Assembly (NCBI GenBank): GCA_940671915.1
Contig: CALNVZ010002100.1
Coordinates: 17,850,399-17,914,398, forward strand
Length of the DNA stretch: 64,000 nucleotides
Direction of reading: 5' to 3'
Source: Paracentrotus lividus
Taxonomy: Eukaryota > Echinodermata > Echinoidea > Camarodonta > Echinidae
Shown: positions 12,757-26,000 of the stretch, piece after piece
How the letters are laid out: each line of letters starts with the position of its first letter
Position numbering within the stretch: the first letter of the stretch is position 1
Program-made: the position numbers and the translations under genes
Notes under the pieces: model-generated
What the model saw: the letters and a program-made list of their open reading frames with translations, nothing else
Told to the model about the DNA's origin: nothing
Databases searched by the model: none

Positions 12757-15700
12757 ATGGCACACGTCACTGGAGACTGGAATCCCCTCGGTGATGTATT
12801 TTATAGGTAAATATTTAAAAATAAGGTTGTTATCAGGCACTGCCACTGTCTGTGCAGTGCAGTGCAAGTGGAGCCGTACAGTGGAAGTGCTGCGGGGATG
12901 CGATGCCACTCCCCACCGGACGGAGCTAGCACCTTCGGCCAAGCCGGGCGCACCGGCCCTGATCGGTGCTATATGATGCCTGGGGATGAGTACCTCTTTC
13001 TCGAGCTTGACGTGAAGCCGTTTGACCTGCTTAATTTGATTTTAAATTGCATGGCAAGAATAAACAATGCATCCAATCAAACCAAACTATCAGTATCAGG
13101 TAGATTTGAAAATAGGGAGGGGGGGGGCGTGGCACTAAGTTAGTCTAATTAATGCAATTTCCTATCCATCCATTTTTTTTCCTTTTTTCTAAAACAGATT
13201 TTCCTTAATATTTAAGCAAAACAATCAATAATATTTGTTTGATTTTTCACCCAAATTTGAAGCAAATTTGTTATTGTAAACCACTGTTTTACGACCTTTA
13301 ATTTGAAATCCTCACGTGTAGGCCCACATACAGCTGCAAACCAACATCAGTCAGTACTGAAAAATGGCTGTCTGTCGCCCTCTTGGTTGCTGAGGAAACT
13401 TCTCAATAATAATTAGCAAAACCAGCTTTAATCCTACCTCAAAATAATTTAAGATAATCTATAGTCTCATTGCAATATAATTTTTCCATTAGAAATTTTC
13501 AATTTTGTTTAGTAGAATTTTTAAACCCTTTTTTTGGATATGCCACCTTGACTTGGCTGCCAGGCTGGGAGGTGCTCAAGACACTTCTCTGCATTGACTT
13601 TCCATTGGAAGAAAACTGCTGCAATAAGGTACTTCCCAGTGCAAGGTCAATTATGATTGACCATGCATAAGTGTAAGTGGTGTAGGCCCTACTTTAATTT
13701 TAGTGTGATTTGCTAAGGAAGGGTCTGATCCTTATTTTGATCCTGTGTTTTGTCATGCTGCCCCTCCGCCCATGTTGGGGAGGGGGGGGGGAGGTGCAGG
13801 GACAAGAGGGTGGGGGCGGGGGTTCCAGTAAGGTGCAAAATATAATTTTGGCTGCATTTTTTTTTCCTTTTTTTGTATGAAGGTTACCATAACAATCGTC
13901 AAATTTCTATTTCTAACCACCTTTTAACTACATTGTAACGTAGAGTCAAAATGAATTATAATTCACCAGCATGTAATTTCAGCTGTGGCCAAGCTGCAAA
14001 TGCTCTTCATTCTATTTTTCGGCTCAGGTACAATTTCTGGCTTTTTGCCCAAATTTATGAAGTTGGGTGGAATTTATCTTTTGTCACATGAAGGGGTTTA
14101 GATAATTTAAATGTTTAGATCATTTTTAGTACATTTATAATAATGAATATAATTTGCATAAATTATCATTTGGATTGAATAAGTACTCATATTTTTTTAC
14201 CCAACTCACCCTCCCTCTTTCCCCAACTGCTTTCTAGGAAAGTGGAACTGTACTCTATGGACAGACTATGGCAGGAGGTGGCCGATCTTCGCAAGTTCAA
14301 AGTTGCTGTAGCTCCATTTGGTGGACCAATCGGTAAGAAACAGTCAACTAATTTTATGTGTAAAAGTAAATTTTTTTTATTTTCTTATGATGAAATAACT
14401 TCCCTGTTTGGACTAAAAATTTGTACATTCTTTGTGAAATGGTGTCTAGAATCTTAAAGGGGCATTTAAAAAAAAAATGTGTTGTTGATCGAATGTATGT
14501 TTATCTGACTTCAGAAGTGGTAAAAATAAAATTATCCTTAGGCCTACTAAAAATAAAAAATGTACTTGTTAGTTATTCCATGAAATGAAGTGATTCTTTG
14601 AATGACAAATTTCATTTATTGTTGCATGTAGTTGTTACAGTCTAACAAAAATTAATTGGTTATGCTGCTCGCTTCAATTGTGGAATGATAAAAACTCTTC
14701 TAAACCAAAGGATTTTTCGCAAAATGAATTTTGAGGTTAAAATTTTGGCAATAAAATTGTGAATCTTTCCAGTCTAATTTCCCTGCAGTCTAACATTTCA
14801 TTTGGCATTTGATAACTGTCCAAAAGTGAATATGGGTTTTTGAAAGTTATAACTAAAGAGATGAGAAAACACAACAACCTCCCCATAATATCACCTTTCC
14901 ATAATTTTATGGCGATTATCTGCACTTGATGAATAACCATTTGAATGATAATCTTCATAGTAGAATTTCTTTATAAAATATTTTTACACCAGGCCATGTG
15001 AGTTATACACAGTTGAAATATTTATTTTTATCTTCAAAACTGACTTATAATACTAAATAACTTCAATCCTAGCTCTGATGAGAGACAGTAGTAAGATCAC
15101 TCAAGTCAGAGGTTCCTCACACATCGTCATCTTCATATTCTCAGCTGCCGGCAGAGAAATATCCAGAATTAATGTAAGTTCAATCAGATACATTATCAAT
15201 AATTTAGGTAATGCACCATTGTAGGATGCACTCCCCTCCCCCATGTACTGCTGTAATTATTACAAAAATCTTCCAGAGTCAAAGTCTTCAAAATGCATGT
15301 ATAGTTCTCTGAATGCTGAGATACATGCATGCACTTCAGAATTTCCAATTAAATTGACCTTTACTTAATATCAATATTTTGATTGCTCAGACAAACCGGT
15401 AGCTGTTATGAGTTTTAAAAAAAATTTATTTTAATTTACCGGTCATCATGAGGTGGGAGGTTATTCAAGTAATGAAAGTATAATGTATGATACAAAAATT
15501 AGATTCACGGATGTGAAGACTTAACTTCTGTTATAAGCTAATTGTGCTAAATGTGTCTGTCCATTACTAAAATGATTGTCTTGTTTCCTTTTCATCCATG
15601 ATGAATTTACAGTGGGATAGCGGGAATGTGGTAAACATTGGCTGGTCATTGTCGGAAGATCTTCTCTGCATCCAAGATGATGGCACTGTCCTTGTCTATG

Positions 15701-16989
15701 ACATCTTTGGCAAATACCAGCGCAACTTCAACATGGGGCAGGTAGGCTGCAGTTTCATTTATATGATAATAGATAGAGTGCAAATAAGTTGGTATTCAGG
15801 CAATAAGCGAAACATATTCTTTGGCCTTTTGTACTTAACAGGAGGGAAATTATTATCTTAATGGGAACTGGTACTTGTATTTGAAGTGGTTTGCAGTAGA
15901 GGTTTTGTGGTTTACAATTTTGGACAGTTAATCACAAAATGCTGGGAATGAGTCCAGTCACTTTACCAACATCCTTTGGCAAGTCGTTAATTTACATTTG
16001 CCCCACTTGTCCCAGGTGAGGTACATATATGTGATTACTGTTAAGAATTAATTTCTTGTAATAATAATAATAATAATTCATTCGTATATAGCGCATTTCA
16101 TTACCAAAAGTAATGAAATGCGCTTTTTTTTTTGGTAAGATGTGTGCACCCATAACAATAGCCAAGCTAAGGTACAAGGTAAGATTGAAGCACCTCCAAG
16201 ATTTTACAAAATAAACTACAATTATTATATGATGTCCGTCCTCAGGAAGCCAGAGAATCCAAGGTGATTGACTCCAAGGTGTTCCACAACACATCCTACG
16301 GTGGTACTGGTGCGGCTGTCCTGACAGGAACCTACAGGATTTATGTGGTCAATGATGTGCAGAACCCTACTAGCAGGAAGATGATGGAAGTACCAGGTGA
16401 GTGTGAAAGACAAAAACTTCTATAATGGGTCAGTTGGTACTACTCTGTAGAGTGTCAAAATCTTAATTGGGTAAACTGTAGGATGTGAGTGTTATTGTGA
16501 TTCAATTTTGCACATGTAAAATGGTCTTTCTTTCTTTTGTATGAATTAGTAGTGTTGTACATCAGGCTTGCAAAAATAAGTAGTAAGGTACTAATACGCT
16601 GTAAAGTCCATTTTGTAGTAACTGATCTGGGAAGGTGCTAGAAGGGGAAAAAATGAATGGTGATAGTCATGATGATGATGGGGTTGGTGGTGGTGGTGAT
16701 GGTGATGGTATTGTTGGTGGAGATGATGTTGTTGGTGCTGAGGATGATGATGGTGGCAGTGGTGTTGGTGATGATTATGACGATGATGATGATGATGGTG
16801 TGTTGGTGATGATGATGGTTATGATGATGGTATGATGATGATGAGGAGGAGGGTAGTAATACTGGTGGTGGTGGTTGATGATGAGATGTAATGGTGCTGG
16901 ATATGAATGAAAATATGCGATGGATAGGGGATGATCAGTTGCTGGTGGGGGATGATGATGATGATGATGATGATGATGTATGATGATGA

Positions 16990-17020
<31 letters not shown>

Positions 17021-20000
17021 TGATGATGATGGGGTGGTTGTGCTGGTGATGATGGTGGTGACATTGATACTGATGATATGATCTCATGATCCGTCATCAT
17101 TCAGGACTAGATGCCCCACCCAGCAGCTGGTGTGTGATCGGGGATGACAGACAGAACCACATCCTCCTGGCACGAGACAAACGTCTCTACAAAACTGGAC
17201 CGCAGTGACATGCAGCAGGAGATATCCTTGAGATCAAGACCAAAGACGTAAATGCCTTTATTGAGATGGCGGTGTCCTTTGATAACCGCTTCCTAGCCCT
17301 CTTCAGTGATACTGGTCTGCTCTGGATTGGGTCATCTGATTTACAGGTTATAAATAGGTTTGGTCTAACAGTAATTGATCGATTCCTTTATTGTACCATT
17401 TGGTCTACTAACAATTTGGTCTAATTTCCTTGTGGTCTAATTCTCACTTGGTCTAAAGACTAATGACCCCTTATTATAATTGCCAACTCGTTTAATAGCC
17501 AAATTGTCTAATTGCATTTTAGTCTATTTTCTAGCTAAATATCTGGCGCCATCTTCATAAAATCTTAATGGGTCTACAAAGCAATTATGGTCCATGCACT
17601 CACAGTGCATTTTAGTTGCTGAGTAGACTTAAGCCTAATCAGACTGGGGGGGGGGGCCATCATGGCCCCCCCTCGACATTTCCACGACCACTCCGTCGCA
17701 CGAAATTTTCTGATCGCGCGGCTTGCTTGACTTTTTACTTTCAAATCGGCGCATCTTTTGAAACCATTTTTGCAAAAATCGGTCTACGGTTACGACGCTT
17801 CACGATTTTCAAAATATCCGTCAGACCGAAAATGGCTCAAAAACGTGATTTTGTGTACAAAGTCAATGCAAATTGAGTTTTCTCACCTAATTCATAAAGA
17901 TATGATTATTTTCACTTTAATTGGCTTGAAATCAATTTATTTAGCATATTTATGCTTAAAAATGGTTCTTAAATGATTTTTGCGTAAAAAAAAAAGAAAA
18001 CAAAAGGTCGAAAAAACAAAGAAATACATAAGAAATTCATAAAACAATAAAATACATAAGAATTAAATTTGAAACGAGAATTTTTTTCTAGTACAATTGT
18101 TAGGAATGCTATAAGGAATAATAATACAAAAATTAGCATTCTAGGAGCTTTATTTTTTCAATTAGAGCAAAAAGTATGATTTCATGCATAAATTAGCATA
18201 ATTAATTCATATTAAAAAATCATATTATTTTGGAAAAATTAACAACGCAGTCTTGTAGATTACATGGCTCACTACCATCGTGCAAATTTTCGGCCGGCGG
18301 TGCGCGATCGGCGGCCGAGATCTTAGGGGGGGCCATCATGGCCCCCCCCAGTCTTGACAGCTACCAAAACACCCCAGTCTGATTAGGGTTAATAGGGTTT
18401 TACAGTGGCAGATCCCCTGGTCTATTACCAGTTTGTAACAGAAATGGAGTAAGCATTGTTAAGACCAAGAAGACGTTAGATGAAATGACATTAGACAAAG
18501 TGTGATTACACAAAATGGTAAATAGGTCAAGTGCCAATTATACGAAAAGGAAATTTTAGCAAACTGGTAGATGAAATAACCACCTGGCATCTACCAAAAA
18601 ATCATTCTGAAAAATGTTACATACATACAAGATTAAAGGAAGTCAGTGGAATTCAAATGAATGGATTATAATGTAACAAGCTGTAAGATCACCCCACAAT
18701 ATTTCAACTTATGTTTTATCCCTTGGTTTACTGGTTATTTTTGTGCATTATTCTCAGCAACTGAATGAACTTTACATAAGTCGGCACTGGATCCAGGATT
18801 TGAAAATAGGAGGGGGTTCATTAAGTTGTTTAAAATAAATAAAATAGGGGATCCCCACTGTAAGTAGTATCATTTTGTAAAGACATTTTCATGTTTCTGA
18901 AAAATGGTCAGAAATTCTGTTGCTTTCTTTTCTGGAGCACATTGTATCAAACATACTACTCCACAAACAACCATGTACATTGCCAGACTGTGTCAATAAC
19001 GACAGTGCCTCGATTCATCCTCTTTCATAGAATACCAACCCCTGGAATGTCCATCAAAATAAGATTTGTCTTCTTTCTCTTGCAGAAAACATACTGTGAG
19101 TTTGATACCAGCAGTCAGATGCGTCCAAGCAGCTGGTATGGTGTGGAACAGGTGCCGTGGTAGGTACTGGGGAGAACCTTCTACTTGTGATTGGACCACA
19201 AAAAGACTGGATCAAGTATCCTTTGACATTTCCAAGACTTCTGTTGTTTTAAAGTGTATTTGACATGAAGAAAAGGCAGTTACAGCTTTCACAAATAATG
19301 TAAACCCTAAATGACAATCCGCCACTCTTTGGGTTAGCGATTACATAGACCCTCAAAGTGCAAGATCCAATTGCCATTCTGTGCAGCATCTCTTTATTAA
19401 TGTCTGTGCTTTCGGTGCCTAACATTGGTTTATATTCACGATAATCGCGGATGCTGTGTGCTGGCTGAGGTAGATGTAATCCAATTAGTTCTTCAAACTC
19501 CTTAAAAATTATCTAATACATCATGTCCTTTAAATTGTTTATTTATGTAAGTTAATACTTTTCTTCAAAGGCAAAGACGTACCTAAACCTGGTCTAATAT
19601 CAAGTCAATTTTCATCAAAAGTGAATTTAGTTCCTTTTTAGAATGAAACTCTTCAAATGCTCTTGTACCAAGTATGAGGGCTCATTTTTCTTAACGAGAT
19701 CTTACCTAGATACAACATGGATACAGATGCAGTTCTTATACCAGAGAATGATAGTCTACATATCCTTCAGACTCATACGCATGAACTGCTTCAAAGAGTA
19801 CCAGGTATTGTATAAATGGTTATTTTTGCGGTCCTTTTATTTTCACTAATTTCGTGAGTCTGTCCTTGCGAAACTTCCAATTTGATATAAGACTATTCTC
19901 CATACTTTTCATAAAAAGACAACAAAAATATTTACAATACATGCTGAAATGACCATAAATATAGTCATTTTACAGTATAAAAAACATGGGGGAATAAAAC

Positions 20001-23000
20001 AAAGCCAAGCAGCTTGTCGGGATGATCCCCAAGGTATATTAAAAACATCTAAAAAATTGTGACATTATTCTGTTTGCGAAAATATTGGCTTGTACAGTAT
20101 TCATTGACAGTCCGTTCCCATTATAATGGGCAAAAATACAAGAATATTTTGTTATAGCATGGCAATTCTGCTAGTGTGGTCCACAATGCAATGGCCTATC
20201 TACCTAACCATTATAACACCTACATGTAGGGCTACCAGTGGAAAACCTTTCAAAGCATGTTAGATAAAGTTTTGATAATAATTTGATTTGATCTAATTTA
20301 GAATTGCCAATCCTGCAATATGATGGATCATCTGCAATTTATATTAAATTAGGCAAAAACATATTTTTTTTAAAGGCAAAAATCACTTTTCGGTGCCTGT
20401 ATCTTTTCATACTTTTTGTTGTACATTATATATATTAAAAATGGGTATAACCTGATGAGGCTGTCTTTTTTCCAGTGGTCTGACTTTAGGCTAATCAGGT
20501 ATGCTACGACACTACTGCAATCCAAGTTTCCCCTCAGCAAATAAAATTTCACCAAACTGAAGCGTTAGGGGATCTTGGGTCTGTTTTGCATGCTGACCAT
20601 AATATAGAGATGTCACTGACTAACGTTTGCTGAAGTACATTAGTTTACCTGCAGTTGTCCGAAAAGAGATGTAGATGTTGTTGATCAGCATTTGCTATGC
20701 AAGACATTTTTTAATGAGTGTTATGGTAATGTTTCATGTGATTTTCTTCTAGGTGTTGTTGAAGACATTTTCAAAATTGGATCCATGGCTCCCGGGGCTA
20801 TGCTGTACGAGGCATGCAGGGAGTTCCAGGTAAGAGATGGTTCATTTAGTTCTGATCAGTATGTGGTATGCTGACATTTTCTGATTGAGGTTGAAAATAA
20901 ACTGTGTATACAGTAGTGCCATGATCTTTGAACTAGACATTACTGATAAAATATGGAGTTTAAATGCCTAGAGTTGGAGAGAGAACAAGCCTCCAGTCAC
21001 AAATTTTCTCTACCCTCTAAAAAGTATTACCATCGGTAATTATTACTTTCACAATGTCCTCCTTTCTTATAGAAAGAGAGTCAGAAAGCTGATGAATACA
21101 TCCGAATGATCAGGGACCAACTGAGTCTGGCGGTGGAACAGTGTATAGAAGCAGCAGGAGCAGAGTACGAACCCAACACACAGAAGCTTTTACTCAGGGT
21201 GAGCTTGGCTATCACTTCAATTTACAAAAGTGTTTTGATTAAATTTTCATTATTTTAAGCAAAAAAAGTATTGAAGCATAATTGATCTGCAAGATTGTTT
21301 AGAGGTTACAAATTAGATGTTGGTAGGAAAATATTTTACTGCGATAGTATTACGACCATTGATAATAACTAAAAAACGATGAAACCTAGATACATTATGT
21401 GAAAAGGGCCAAAGCCGAATTTTTTGCCAAATTGAGTTAAACATGGGAAATTTGTTCATTATACAGATGCCCATATTGTGTATTAATTTTAACCCTGACA
21501 TCAACCTAGAAGTGCCTAAAATAGATGAAAAATCTTGAACTTCAGCCCGTCTTATATCAAAGCGCCCTCTCTCACCAGTTGGACAAAATTCTATACAAGT
21601 CTTCACTCCTTATGATTCAAAGAATGGCTCAAGTCCATATGATTCAAAGAATGGCTCAAGTCTATGTGATTCAAAGAACGACTGGAGTCCACCAAACAAA
21701 AATAACCCCCAAGAAATTGTACATTTAAACTTGTCAATGATGATATCTCTCTGCCATAGTCAAATATAGTTTTGAAGAAATACAAAAATTGTTTTCTTGA
21801 TTTTATCAAAATGACCCACCATGGACTTGGACATCTGTACTTATTCATTTTATTGTGCCTGTTGCTACATGTATGTTCACATTTCCTCCTCCACGCGGCC
21901 TCACTTAGCAAATTTATGCTTTGTTTGAGGCAAAACATTTTGGAAGTGCATATTTCAAGTACAGCTAAATCGTGATTTAAAGCTATGATGTTATTACGCC
22001 TGAGACCATGTTCACATTTACCCTTACAGGCTGCCTCGTTTGGCAAGTGCTTTGGCACTAATGTGAATGCAGACAAGTTTGTGAACATGTGCAAGCTGTT
22101 GAGAGTACTGAATGCAGTCCGAGATTACCAGATTGGGATCCCGCTCACATATGACCAGTATCCTTTTGAAGCAATCTTTGATTAATAAAAGAATTTAAGT
22201 TTTATAAAATGTTAAGATCAGAGAAGATCGAGAGAGAGAGAGGAAAAGGACATAATGATATAACCCAATGTACGACTGAAATTTCTCATTGCCATCAGTT
22301 TAGTACAAGCACCTGTTTCTTATCGTAAATTGGTTATAGTGTCATGTGAATAACAGTGTATTTTATATATTTTAGTCATCAATACCAAAACTGTTGTGAA
22401 ATCTGATATTCTTATTATTAAAAGGGAAATTTTCTATTTCAACTGGACAACATGGAAAATGAATAATTGAATTGAATTTGATGAGGTTTAATGTAATAAT
22501 CAGGTGAATGAAACAGTCAAATATTTGCCTCTTTTCCTGAATACAATATATCACAGACTGAAGAAACTGACATTGAATGTACTAATGGATAGGTGAGTTT
22601 TGAAATGTTTTGAACCCTTTAACTGCCTTTCCTATTTTAACCTGTTGTAACAACCCCAAGTTGCCCAACCCACTCCCCGAGCCCTATCCCTAAACCACCC
22701 AAAACCATCCCTCTGTCCTTCAGCTCATTGCAGCAAATCTACTTCTAAATGGTTTATTTATTTTGATTTGTCAGTCTAAAATGGTGTATAAGCCAAATTT
22801 CCAGGTACAGATATTTTTAGTTTTGGACTAGTTTGGGAAATTGTGAGTGAATAATTTTGCAATTGAGTGATGTTTCCATTTCTTTTGATAGACATTGATG
22901 TGGAATTTGGTCAATCATAAAAATTTAACGACTGTGGAGAAAAACAACTAAATGTCGTAGTACACAAATTCGAATTTGCACCCCTATTCACATTCAAAGT

Positions 23001-26000
23001 GGAAAAAAGCTTGCCTTAAATGGCATAAACACAGTGAAATTCATTACCCGAAAACAGATATTTAAGCTATAAACAATCCATATTTTAATGAAAATGGCTA
23101 TTAAAGATGAATACTTGTGGAAAGGCTGAAAATTCCTATCCTTCAATCTTCTCTCATGTAGATTAATCTTGAGAAGGCAATGGGCATTAGCACAGCAGAT
23201 AAGCCAGTATCTCAAACTACCAGAATCAGATGGTGAAAGTAGAATTCTTGGACACTGGGCCTGTTACAAGGTTTGTGCATAAAGCTAGGATTTCATCAAC
23301 TATAAACATTTTAAAACCAGTAGGACCCTATCATACAGTTTTACTGTTGTTTATACAGTACATATAGTAAATTTTTCCAGTGAGAAGTTTATGATTTTTT
23401 TTATGGACATAAGTGCCATGCCAGGAATTGAACCAACCATCTTTGCAGCCTCTGTAAAGTGGTGACACCCCTCCACTATGACACATCTATAATTGATTCG
23501 GATAAATTCCAACTTAAAATATAACCTACATGTTATGTTAACATGGTTTTAACCCTTTAGCATCTAAACCGCCCGAGACCGACCCTCAGCTTACTCACTA
23601 AACCACCCCTGTCTTAAGCACGCTTTAGTCAAGGTCATATAAAAAATATGTGATGAAACATGCCCATACTTCTTGTGGATTACCCATTGGATGTTTGCTG
23701 TCCGATTCTGCACAAGAAAATATATTTTAAGAGCTATTCTTATTGGAAAAACGTGATTGAAACACAGCATAACCCTTTCCGCTAGTGAGTAAACTGACAC
23801 TTTTCACGCAGTCTCTTGGTGCTAAAGGGTTAATCCCTCTATTAGGTATGAAAAGGTTGGCGTTGAAGGCCTGGCAAAGCATTCAGTATGTTAACCTAAC
23901 CCAGGTATGAAATGGATGACCAGAAGGTTACGATTTCAATCTACCTACCCGACTTCTGTATTTCTTTTAGTTACAGTGATATGTGATTGATTTCATTCAC
24001 AGGTGGAACAGAAGCACATTCCAGATGAACACATTGCTCAGAGCATCAAGGACAAGCTTGGTGATACGCCAGGCATTGCCTACTCAGAGATTGCAAAGAA
24101 AGCATCTGAGTGTGGAAGAACACAGCTGGCAGTCAAGGTAAATTGAATTTACAACAAAAAAAAATCTTGTTAAAGGGATTTAGTAACTTCCAAAAACAAG
24201 TGTGAAAAGGACCTAAATGAGTAAAATCCTACTGCTCTGACTGTAAAAACAAACTACTGAAAGTCTCAAAGCAAATGGAAGTCATTTACTTTTTTTGTTT
24301 TGATTTTTCAGATTTTTGAGCTCTTCGTCTGTACAAATGTATCAGAGCTATTTCAATTACGGCTTTTTCAGCTTTTTTTATAAAAAAAGGAATAAAAAAC
24401 TCACAGTCCTGATCTTGAATTAAACCCCAGAGCAACTGGCTCTGTAGCAATAAATTGTTGGTTTACAATTTAGTATCATATTGACTCTATTGTCTCCAGT
24501 TGTTGGGGTCCGAGATGAAATTAACCCTAGTGCAACTGTCTCGGGAGCAAATGTTGGTTTATAATTTAGTATTATATTGACTTGTTATATTGTATGCAGT
24601 TATTGGAGTACGAGCCGAGAGCAGCTGAGCAGGTACCTCTATTAATGACCATGAGAGATAGCAGAACATCACTAAAGAAAGCTATAGAGAGTGGAGACAC
24701 TGATCTAGGTAGGCTACACTCAACAATACATATTTGAAGAGTTTGATTCCAAAAGGGTCTAAATTCATTTTTATAATTTTTTTTTTTTTTTTAGAAAAGG
24801 GCATTTTTTGGTCAAATTCTGTACAGGTGTCTAAGATAAAGTGATATTAAAAAGTGTATTTTGTAATGATTTTTCCTCAAATTTAGGTTTCTATTTTTCT
24901 TCAGAAACAGGTACCAACCTTATCAATGGTCAGGTATCCATAACTCACCTTTCATCAAAAGTGGATTTGTCACCTTTTGACATCTAACTCTTCATTTTTG
25001 GAATCAGTCACCAGGGCATACTCGTTCCTTTAGTGGAAAAAAGTCCTTTCAAAATTATACATTACTTTCATGAAATTGATCATCATTTACTTCTAGAATC
25101 CCCTTTTTTACAATTGTCTCTTTATCTTTGTTTCACAATGTGCCTCACAATATTACAAGATAGGCTACTTTCCTGTTCATTTTCAAAGTTCAATATTTTA
25201 TTCCTACATTCCCATAAATAAAATTTTAAAAAATAATATCATACCTTTTATAACGAGTGAAGTTTACAGAAGTAGACCAAGGCTCATATTTTTATATGAA
25301 CTTAATAGCAATTAATCAATCATACATGTAGACCCAACTTGATAACAAATGTGTTACTTTATTTTTATTTTATTTTTTTTTCCAGCAACTCTTCATTTTC
25401 TATATGAATCTGTTGGTAGATACCATTCATCTTTACACAAGGTGATAGTGTTTGGAGTATTTCAAATTTATCTTGAATAACTTTCCCCCTTTTTTTTTGT
25501 CAGTGTACATGGTGCTGCTGCAGTTGAAGGAGGACCTCCCTCGAGGTGAATTCCTGATGATGTTACGTAATCACCCTTCTGCACAGGACCTCTTTATGCA
25601 AGTAAGTTTCATTCCTGGGGTTTTGTTTCTAAAATCAAGATATTTATTTTGCAGAAAATTCCAATCGATTGTACATACGTTACATACTCCCGAAATTGTG
25701 TTTCTGAAAATGATCATTTTATGTTGCAAGGAATTTTCTATCAATGTTACGTAATCACCCTAATATAAGATAAGGAGTACTATTATTTTCCAAACATTCC
25801 TCTTGCATACTTTAGGCAAATTTACTGAAATGTATACAATTCCTGTTTACCATTGTAACGAAATTTATATTTATTGACACTATTGCTCCAGAGTCTTGTT
25901 AACCTGTTGCATTAGTAAGATAAATGGCCAATTATAACAACAGTGCATAAACCTTGCAACCTAAATGAGAAATATACCCTTTCCTCAATATATGATTGGT

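Noticed and set aside
16655-17090. Asp/Gly-rich and His/Ile-rich proteins
   Set aside because: They are readings of the (GAT)n/(GGT)n repeat within an intron.
17206-17208. Selenocysteine or programmed read-through at the VPS16 TGA
   Set aside because: Other exons break with TAG and TAA, and simple homopolymer corrections restore family-matching sequence at all three places.
19465-19480. let-7-like TGAGGTAG seed
   Set aside because: The match ends after the 8-nt seed and no precursor hairpin is evident.
21603-22094. 163-aa minus-strand open frame in VPS16
   Set aside because: It is antisense to exon 11, its duplicate copy and the 27-bp tandem repeat. Its repeated peptides come from those.
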